Assembly (NCBI GenBank): GCA_003170115.1 | Contig: PMZS01000340.1 | Location: forward strand, 1 to 27,381 | Source of the DNA: Spirochaetaceae bacterium | Lineage (GTDB): Bacteria; Spirochaetota; Spirochaetia; SZUA-6; Fen-1364 | Length of the DNA: 27,381 nt | Direction: 5' to 3' | In this document: piece after piece, positions 22,142 to 27,381 of the stretch | How the letters are laid out: each line of letters opens with the position of its first letter | How positions within the stretch are numbered: the stretch's first letter is position 1 | Notes under the pieces: generated by a model | What the model was told of the DNA's origin: nothing | Seen by the model: the letters and a program-made list of their open reading frames with translations, nothing else | The model's database searches: none | Made by a program: the position numbers and the translations under genes

Positions 22142-23362
22142 CTACGCCAGCGCGAGCAGCGGGTTTTCCAGCATGTCCGCGAGCTCCCTGAGGAATGCGG
22201 CGCCAACCGCGCCGTCGATGATGCGATGATCGCAGGACAGAGTGACGCGCATCCGCTGCCGGATGACCACCGTGTCATTCTCCACGACCGGCTCCTTGCG
22301 GACCGCCCCTACCGCGAGGATCGCGGAGCCCGGCGGGTTGATGATCGCGGTGAACTCGTCGATCCCCGCGGCGCCGAGGTTGCTGATCGTGAAAGTCGCT
22401 CCTTCGTACTCCGACGCGGCCAGCGTGCCCGCGCGCGCCTTCCCGACTCGGTCCTGAAGCTGTGCGTCGATCGCGGCGATGCCCTTGCGTCCGCAGTCAC
22501 GAACGACCGGCGTGATGAGGCCGTCCGGCAGCGCCACCGCGAGCCCGATGTCGGCCGAGGGATGCTGGAGGAGAGTCTCACCGTTCCACGAGGAGTTCAC
22601 CCGTGGATGCCGCGCCAGCGCGCGGCCGGCGATGGTCATGAGAAACGCGTTCACCGAGATCTTTCTCTCGCGCCCCGCGTTCAGTCGAGCGCGCGCGGCC
22701 AGCAGCTCGTCCATGCCCACGGACACGGTGAGGTAGTAGTGCGGCGCGGTATACATGGATTCGGAGAGTCGCCGGGCGATGACCTGCCGCATTCGGGAGA
22801 CCGCGATGACCTCATCTCCCGGTCCGGGCTGCAGGAGAGGAGATGTCGCCCGTGGAACGGCCGGAGCTGCTCCTGGTCCAGGGGGCAGGCCGTCGAGATC
22901 GCGCCTGACGATTCGGCCACCGGGTCCGGAGCCTCTCAGTGTGCGCAGATCCAGCCCCTTTGCCTGGGCGATTCTGCGCGCCAGGGGAGAGGACTTGATC
23001 CTCGCGCCCAACGAGGCCTGCGACGGAGGCGCGGCCGGTGCGATTGGCCGGAGCTGCGCGGGTGCCGCCGGTTTCGCGACAGTCGAGGACCCGGCCTCGG
23101 CGATGAGGGATGCGATGTCTTCTCCCGGTGTACCCACGATGGCGATCGGATCTCCGACTCTGGCCTGGCCCCCTTCCGGGAGCAGGATCTTGAGCAGCGT
23201 GCCTTCCGAGCTGGACTCGTAGTCCATGGTCGCCTTGTCAGTCTCCACCTCGCAGAGCACGTCTCCGCTGACGACGCTGTCCCCCTCCTTCTTGCGCCAC
23301 CGCGCGAGCGTCCCCGTTTCCATCGTGGGGGACAGTGCGATCATGAGGATTTTCTCAGGCAT
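22142..23362 (-). CDS. pdhC: Dihydrolipoamide acetyltransferase (E2) of pyruvate dehydrogenase
   Basis: 406 residues. The order is one lipoyl domain (1-77, lipoylated Lys43 in ETDKATMDYES), a Pro/Ala linker, a peripheral subunit-binding domain (about 125-160, SPLARRIAQAKGLDL) and the acyltransferase domain to the C-terminus with catalytic His379 and Asp383 (DHRIIDG). It transfers acetyl from lipoyl to CoA and forms the core of the complex. The ALSPTMETGT motif near the N-terminus is typical of pyruvate-dehydrogenase E2 proteins from alphaproteobacteria and mitochondria. The start overlaps the E1-beta stop by 8 bases. Because E1 is split and E1 genes precede it, pyruvate is the likely substrate, though acetoin dehydrogenase E2 is similar. 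Confidence 0.92.
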   Translation of the reverse strand: MPEKILMIALSPTMETGTLARWRKKEGDSVVSGDVLCEVETDKATMDYESSSEGTLLKILLPEGGQARVGDPIAIVGTPGEDIASLIAEAGSSTVAKPAAPAQLRPIAPAAPPSQASLGARIKSSPLARRIAQAKGLDLRTLRGSGPGGRIVRRDLDGLPPGPGAAPAVPRATSPLLQPGPGDEVIAVSRMRQVIARRLSESMYTAPHYYLTVSVGMDELLAARARLNAGRERKISVNAFLMTIAGRALARHPRVNSSWNGETLLQHPSADIGLAVALPDGLITPVVRDCGRKGIAAIDAQLQDRVGKARAGTLAASEYEGATFTISNLGAAGIDEFTAIINPPGSAILAVGAVRKEPVVENDTVVIRQRMRVTLSCDHRIIDGAVGAAFLRELADMLENPLLALA

Positions 23363-24332
23363 ACAGGACCCGCTTCACCGCCTCCAGGATCTTCAGGATT
23401 GAAGGCTGGGCGGCGAGCTCGAGTGAGTGGTTATACGGCATCGGCACGTCTTCTCCAGAGACCAGCTCCACGGAGGCGTCCAGCTCATCGAAGCAGTTGT
23501 GCGAGACCAGCCAGGCGACGTGGGAGCCGACACTGGCAAAAGGCATCGATTCGTCCACCACGACGCACCGGTTGGTCCGCGAAACGGAATCGTACACGGT
23601 GCGCTCATCCAGGGGCCGGAGGCTGCGCAGGTCCACGACCTCCGCATCGATGCCCTCGGCGGCGAGCGCCTCGGCGGCCTCCAGGACCATGCGGACAGGC
23701 TTGGAGTATGTAACGATCGTGACGTCCTTCCCCGGCCGCTTCACGTCCGCCGACCCGAGGGCAACGATGTGCTCGCCGTCCGGCACTTCGCCCTTCAAGC
23801 CGTACATCATTTCCGATTCGAGGAAGAGCACCGGATTATCGTCCCTGATGGAGGCCTTCAGGAGGCCCTTCCCGTCCGCCGGGGTGGAGGGGGCCACCAC
23901 TTTCAAGCCCGGAAAGTGCGCGAACAGTGACTGGAGCGCCTGCGAATGCTGGGCGCCGAGGTACTCCGCCGGTCCATTCGGGCCGCGGAACACGATGGGC
24001 ACGGAGAACTGGCCGCCGGACATGTAGCGCATCTTTGCCGCGTTGCTGATGACCTGGTCCATTGCCTGGAGGGCGAAATTGAAAGTCATCCACTCAACCA
24101 CCGGGCGAAGCCCGGCCATCGCCGCACCGATCCCGATTCCCGTAAAGCCTTCCTCCGAGATGGGGGTGTCCCTGACGCGCTCCGGCCCGTACTTCTCCAG
24201 GAGACCCTGGCTCACCTTGTAGGCGCCGTTGTACTGGCCCACTTCCTCCCCGAGGAGGATCACCGAGTCGTCCCGCTCCATCTCTTCGTCCATGGCGGCG
24301 CGAAGGGCCTCGCGGAAAGTGACCATGCTCAT
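23355..24332 (-). CDS. pdhB: Pyruvate dehydrogenase E1 component, beta subunit
   Basis: 325 residues; the thiamine-diphosphate-dependent E1 beta chain. The GEEVGQYNGAYKVSQGL motif (28-44) and the PISEEGFTGIG segment with Glu60, which activates the cofactor, are present. C-terminal transketolase features include VDLRSLRPLD. With the alpha chain it decarboxylates pyruvate and reductively acetylates lipoyl-E2. ATGA overlap with the alpha gene upstream and an 8-base overlap with E2 downstream show tight co-expression. Branched-chain 2-oxoacid or acetoin E1 beta are alternatives, less likely by motif style. Confidence 0.94.
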   Translation of the reverse strand: MSMVTFREALRAAMDEEMERDDSVILLGEEVGQYNGAYKVSQGLLEKYGPERVRDTPISEEGFTGIGIGAAMAGLRPVVEWMTFNFALQAMDQVISNAAKMRYMSGGQFSVPIVFRGPNGPAEYLGAQHSQALQSLFAHFPGLKVVAPSTPADGKGLLKASIRDDNPVLFLESEMMYGLKGEVPDGEHIVALGSADVKRPGKDVTIVTYSKPVRMVLEAAEALAAEGIDAEVVDLRSLRPLDERTVYDSVSRTNRCVVVDESMPFASVGSHVAWLVSHNCFDELDASVELVSGEDVPMPYNHSLELAAQPSILKILEAVKRVLYA

Positions 24333-25309
24333 GCGAGGATGTCCTCGTACAGGGCGGAGGGTTCAGGCTCCTGGCTCTCCTCCGCGAATTTCACCGCATC
24401 GTCGCAGGTGGACTTGCACTCCGAATCGAGGGCCGCGTATGCCTCCGCGGTGAGGCGCCCGGACTCCTCCATGCGGGATTTCAGGATGAGGATGGGGTCC
24501 TGTTTCTTGTATGATTCCAGCTCTTCAGGCGTGCGGTATTTCGCCGGGTCGCTCATCGAATGGCCCCGGTAGCGATAGGTCTTGATTTCCAGGAACACGG
24601 GGGTCGACTCGGCACGGGCTCTCTCCGCCGCCTCTCCCACGTCATGGAAGACCTCCACAACGTCCATGCCGTTCACCTGTGTGCCGCGAATGCCATACGA
24701 GTCACCCATCACCACGAAATCGGTGACCGAGGAGACACGACGGAAGTCGGTTCCCATGCCGTACTGGTTGTTCTCACAGATGTAGATGATCGGCAGCTTC
24801 CAGATCTTCGCCATGTTGAGGCTTTCGTGGAAGGATCCCTGGTGGATCGCTCCGTCGCCGAACCAGCACAGGACAACGCCCCCGTCCTTTCGGTAGTGGC
24901 ACTTCAGGGCAATGCCCGTGGCAATGGGGATCTGCGCGCCGACTATGCCATTGCCGCCGAGCATGTGTCGCGAGGCATCGAAGAAGTGCATGGACCCACC
25001 CTTGCCCCTGGACACGCCCGTGGCTTTGCCGAAGAGCTCCGCCATGAGGCCCCTGGGATCCATGCCGCATGCCAGCGCGTAGCCGTGATCCCGGTAGGCG
25101 CCCACAGTGTAATCCCTGCCCAGGTCAATGGCGGCAAGGGCTCCCACGGCGGCCGCTTCCTGCCCGATGTAGAGGTGGCAGAAGCCACCGATTTTTTTCA
25201 AGCCGTACATCTGAGCGGCCTTCTCCTCGAACCTTCGGATGAGGAGCATTTTTTTCAGGAACTCAGCCTCGATCTGCGCACCGAGGCGCTCCTTCTTCCC
25301 GATGGCCAT
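24329..25309 (-). CDS. pdhA: Pyruvate dehydrogenase E1 component, alpha subunit
   Basis: 326 residues. The ThDP-binding signature runs from GDG (151-153) to NN (180-181), as expected. The HLYIGQEAAAVG segment, the phosphorylation-loop analogue YRYRGHSMSDP and the R-K-G-S-M-H-F motif (RGKGGSMHFF) are typical of pyruvate-dehydrogenase E1 alpha. It forms an alpha2beta2 heterotetramer with PdhB. The start lies 15 bases after the stop of the PNPOx-like gene, with a weak AAGGGG site. Substrate assignment rests on E1/E2 motif style; acetoin dehydrogenase is the main competitor. Confidence 0.93.
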   Translation of the reverse strand: MAIGKKERLGAQIEAEFLKKMLLIRRFEEKAAQMYGLKKIGGFCHLYIGQEAAAVGALAAIDLGRDYTVGAYRDHGYALACGMDPRGLMAELFGKATGVSRGKGGSMHFFDASRHMLGGNGIVGAQIPIATGIALKCHYRKDGGVVLCWFGDGAIHQGSFHESLNMAKIWKLPIIYICENNQYGMGTDFRRVSSVTDFVVMGDSYGIRGTQVNGMDVVEVFHDVGEAAERARAESTPVFLEIKTYRYRGHSMSDPAKYRTPEELESYKKQDPILILKSRMEESGRLTAEAYAALDSECKSTCDDAVKFAEESQEPEPSALYEDILA

Positions 25310-25324
25310 GGCCGCGCGCCCCTT

Positions 25325-25762
25325 TCAGAAATGGACGATGTCTTTCCTGCCCAGCATGGGCAGGTACCTGATGGCCTCTTCCGCTACCGTCTCCAGCACG
25401 ACGAGGTCACGCGCGTCGTGCGCGAGCTTCCAGAATGTCTGCAGGCGCGGGCCGAGGGCCTCGAGGACTTCAGAACGCAGTGACGGATTTTCCACGACAT
25501 TGAGGGGGCCGCGGACACTGATCACCTCGTCCAGCGTCGGGGTCTGGAACATCCATTCCACGCGCGCGTGAGCGCGCACCTGGACGACTTTTGAGAAGCG
25601 GGGGGCCGTGAGGGCATAGATTACCCCGGGGCTGCCCTGCAGGAGAGTCGGGGTGAGCCAACGCAGGTGGGGGTTCCCGACCTCGTCCACCGTGGCGAGC
25701 AGTCCGGTGCCGTGGGCCTCGATGATGGCCCCGACCCTGTTCATCACCTCGCGGCTGTCCAT
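25325..25762 (-). CDS. PNPOx-like (pyridoxamine 5'-phosphate oxidase fold) FMN-binding family protein
   Basis: 145 residues from the ATG at 25762. The longer open frame to 26215 is antisense to the PHP gene and has no support. The split-barrel flavin-binding pattern is visible: an N-terminal helix, TGLLATVDEVGNPHLRWLTP, a second strand with VIYALTAPRFSKVVQV, and RAHARVEWMF, as in general stress protein 26-like members. Whether it binds FMN, heme or F420 cannot be told. It is the first gene of the PDH operon and probably starts a leaderless transcript. Its role there is unknown. Confidence 0.8.
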   Translation of the reverse strand: MDSREVMNRVGAIIEAHGTGLLATVDEVGNPHLRWLTPTLLQGSPGVIYALTAPRFSKVVQVRAHARVEWMFQTPTLDEVISVRGPLNVVENPSLRSEVLEALGPRLQTFWKLAHDARDLVVLETVAEEAIRYLPMLGRKDIVHF

Positions 25763-25768
25763 GGGTGG

Positions 25769-25797
25769 AAGATAGAATAATCCGCACCCACTTTCAA
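25769..25797 (-). promoter_or_regulatory. Probable promoter of the PDH operon
   Basis: On the - strand TTGAAA (25797-25792) and TATCTT (25774-25769) with 17 bases between. The -10 ends 6 bases before the ATG at 25762. No Shine-Dalgarno site is seen, so transcription probably starts at the ATG. Confidence 0.55.
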
Positions 25798-25798
25798 G

Positions 25799-25827
25799 TT
25801 GGCCCGCGGGAGGATATTCACTATACT
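25799..25827 (+). promoter_or_regulatory. Probable promoter of the PHP-ACT gene
   Basis: TTGGCC (25799-25804) and TATACT (25822-25827, 5 of 6 matches) with a 17-base spacer. The -10 ends 7 bases before the ATG at 25835. The only GGAGG nearby is 21 bases upstream, too far to act as a ribosome site. The -35 abuts the -35 of the divergent PDH promoter. Confidence 0.55.
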
Positions 25828-25834
25828 CCGCGGC

Positions 25835-27381
25835 ATGCACGTCTGGGAAACGCACGGCATCCACGTCGGCACCGGTCGGGACCACGTCAAACACGGCATC
25901 GACGACCTCGACGCGGTCGTCGAGCGCGCGATAGAGCTGGGGTTCCCCTCCGTGACCTTCGTCATCCATACCCCGCGGCTCACGCGCTTCCGCTACGAGG
26001 CGGAGCGCGCCACGGACGTGAAGTTCATTCGGGGCGACTCTTCCTACTTCGATTTTCCGGCGCGCATGAAGAGCCTGAGGGAACGCGCGTCGGGACGCAT
26101 CCAGGTCCGCTACGGCGTCGAGCTGGAATGGCTTGGAACGGGGCTGGGCCTGCAGTGGAATCGCGCGAAACTCTTTCAGGCCCATGGCGTGGATTTCGTT
26201 GTGTCCTCCGTTCACTTCGCACCGGAAGGCATCCCCTACGACGGATCACCCGAGGACACGCGCGAGCTCCTGCGTCTCCGCGGCGGCGTCGAGTCCTTCT
26301 GGGCGGCGTATTTCGACGAGTGCATTGAAATGGTGGACGCCAGCTGGCAGATGATCTCCGTGGTCGGACACCTCGACCTCCCCAAGATCCATGCACCGCT
26401 TCCGGCCTGCCTCGCCGACCTGGAGGGCGCGGACAGCGCGACTGCCCGGAGGCTGTCCACACTCCTCGAGATGATCGCCGAGCGCAACCTCGCCCTGGAC
26501 GTGAACCTCTCCGGCCTCCGCAGGGGCGTGGGCATCTATCCCCATCCCGAGATCCTGCGACGCGCGCGAGGCCTGGGAATCCCGGTGGCCATCGGAACAG
26601 ACACGCACGCGTTGGACGACCTGGGCCGCGACTACGCGACGGGGCTGGAGGCCGTGCAGGCCGCCGGTTACCGCTACTACGTTTCCTTCTCCCGCGGCAT
26701 TCCCGAGAAGCGGCCCCTGCGCCACCGGGACGAGTCCTCCTTCCGAGTCCTCAACCTCGGCATGGAAATACTCAACCACCGCTTTGCCCGGGAGAAAAGG
26801 CTCGAGATCCCGCACCTCTCATTCGGCGGCGGTTTCAAGGCCCTGGTGAAGGACTTCCCCGAATCCTCGTCCCTCGGCTCCTTCCACGCGCTGCGAGTCC
26901 GCAAGGAGGAGCGGTCCATCACGATCTCCGACCGCATGCCCGCCTGGGAGGGAGGGGAAATCGTCTGCCTCTTCTCCCATCACCGCGACCTGCCCGGTAC
27001 CCTTGCCGTGCTTCTGAACACTCTTGCCTCGGAGGAGATCAACGTCGAAACCGCATGGCTGAACTCCCAACAGGATGGCACGGCCACGGCGTACCTTACG
27101 CTTGGGGGTCCCCGCGAGCGGATCCGGGAGGCCGTGGACGGCCGGGTCGGCCTCAACGTCCGGACTCTCAGTGGAGCCGCCCTCGGCAAGGAGCCTGGCC
27201 GGGGCCCCACGCTGATCCAGCCCGCCGTCCAGCGCGAAGCGCTGGCCCGCTCCGGCGTTGGCCGGCTCGTCCTGCTCACCGACGGCCGCGACACGGAGGG
27301 CCGCGATTTCACCGACCTCGGCGCCGATCTCAAGGCCCGCGGCGTCGGCTTCGGCGTCCGCGTCTACGGCTCGGCCACGGC
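25835..27381 (+). CDS. HisJ-like PHP phosphoesterase fused to ACT and a partial VWA-like domain, 3' end missing
   Basis: The frame is open to the right edge; 515 residues are visible. Residues 1 to about 290 are a PHP domain of the histidinol-phosphatase (HisJ) type: His45 (VIHTP), Glu96 (YGVELEW), His127 (VSSVHF), His179 (VVGHLDLPK), DVNLSGLRR, and Asp256/His258 (IGTDTH). The first metal motif is HGIH (7-10), not the usual HxH. Residues about 375-445 look like an ACT domain (LPGTLAVLLNTLASEEINV). From about 458 the sequence resembles the second half of a von Willebrand A domain (TLIQPAVQREAL, VLLTDGRDTEG). ACT suggests control by an amino acid, possibly histidine. The VWA part is unexpected and could be a real fusion or an assembly join. 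Confidence 0.75.
   Translation, partial: MHVWETHGIHVGTGRDHVKHGIDDLDAVVERAIELGFPSVTFVIHTPRLTRFRYEAERATDVKFIRGDSSYFDFPARMKSLRERASGRIQVRYGVELEWLGTGLGLQWNRAKLFQAHGVDFVVSSVHFAPEGIPYDGSPEDTRELLRLRGGVESFWAAYFDECIEMVDASWQMISVVGHLDLPKIHAPLPACLADLEGADSATARRLSTLLEMIAERNLALDVNLSGLRRGVGIYPHPEILRRARGLGIPVAIGTDTHALDDLGRDYATGLEAVQAAGYRYYVSFSRGIPEKRPLRHRDESSFRVLNLGMEILNHRFAREKRLEIPHLSFGGGFKALVKDFPESSSLGSFHALRVRKEERSITISDRMPAWEGGEIVCLFSHHRDLPGTLAVLLNTLASEEINVETAWLNSQQDGTATAYLTLGGPRERIREAVDGRVGLNVRTLSGAALGKEPGRGPTLIQPAVQREALARSGVGRLVLLTDGRDTEGRDFTDLGADLKARGVGFGVRVYGSAT

Noticed and set aside
20740..23713. Long + strand open frames (483 and 646 residues) opposite lpd, E2 and E1 beta
   Set aside because: The - strand frames carry complete catalytic motifs; the + strand translations are Arg/Pro-rich and featureless.
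1..27381. CRISPR array, insertion sequence, tRNA or rRNA gene
   Set aside because: I saw no regularly spaced repeats, transposase motifs, terminal inverted repeats or cloverleaf/rRNA signatures in a visual reading of both strands.

Overview
This window comes from a GC-rich bacterial chromosome. It is densely packed, has no intergenic gap above about 260 bases, and shows no insertion sequence, CRISPR array, tRNA or rRNA. The gene content points to a diderm (Gram-negative type) organism: two lipoproteins with FlgD/CHU_C-like Ig modules and a C-terminal OmpA-type domain. A Spirochaetota-like source is my best guess, but that is an inference from domain style and not a proven assignment.

Region 1 (1-3043, + strand) is the end of a catabolic-looking operon: an amidohydrolase cut by the window edge, a CtBP-like 2-hydroxyacid dehydrogenase and a 2-keto-3-deoxygluconate-type kinase, joined by 4-base overlaps. 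Region 2 (3199-3872) is a small, less GC-rich Phd/VapC toxin-antitoxin module. Region 3 (3881-10555, - strand) is a complete tryptophan operon, trpL-trpE-trpGD-trpCF-trpB-trpA, with two gene fusions. It is preceded by a textbook attenuator: a 20-residue leader peptide with four Trp codons, competing hairpins and a terminator with eight U residues. The leader peptide itself appears to be translated from a leaderless mRNA.

Region 4 (10573-20443) is a signalling and envelope region. It holds a NarL-type response regulator and a small winged-helix protein, two paralogous Ig/OmpA lipoproteins that share a GC-rich 3' hairpin, an exported alpha/beta hydrolase, a large membrane histidine kinase with a C-terminal receiver, a degenerate receiver fused to PilZ, and a multi-pass membrane protein. 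Region 5 (20608-25762, - strand) is a pyruvate dehydrogenase operon: PNPOx-like protein, E1 alpha, E1 beta, E2, E3. Region 6 (25835 to the right edge, + strand) is a HisJ-like PHP phosphoesterase fused to an ACT domain and then to what looks like half a von Willebrand A domain.

The most notable theme is regulatory. Five transcription units (antitoxin, trpL, hydrolase, PNPOx-like gene, PHP gene) have a recognisable -35/-10 pair whose -10 box ends 6 or 7 bases before an ATG that has no Shine-Dalgarno sequence. This is the geometry expected for leaderless transcripts. Operon-internal genes and several others in the same window carry clear Shine-Dalgarno sites.
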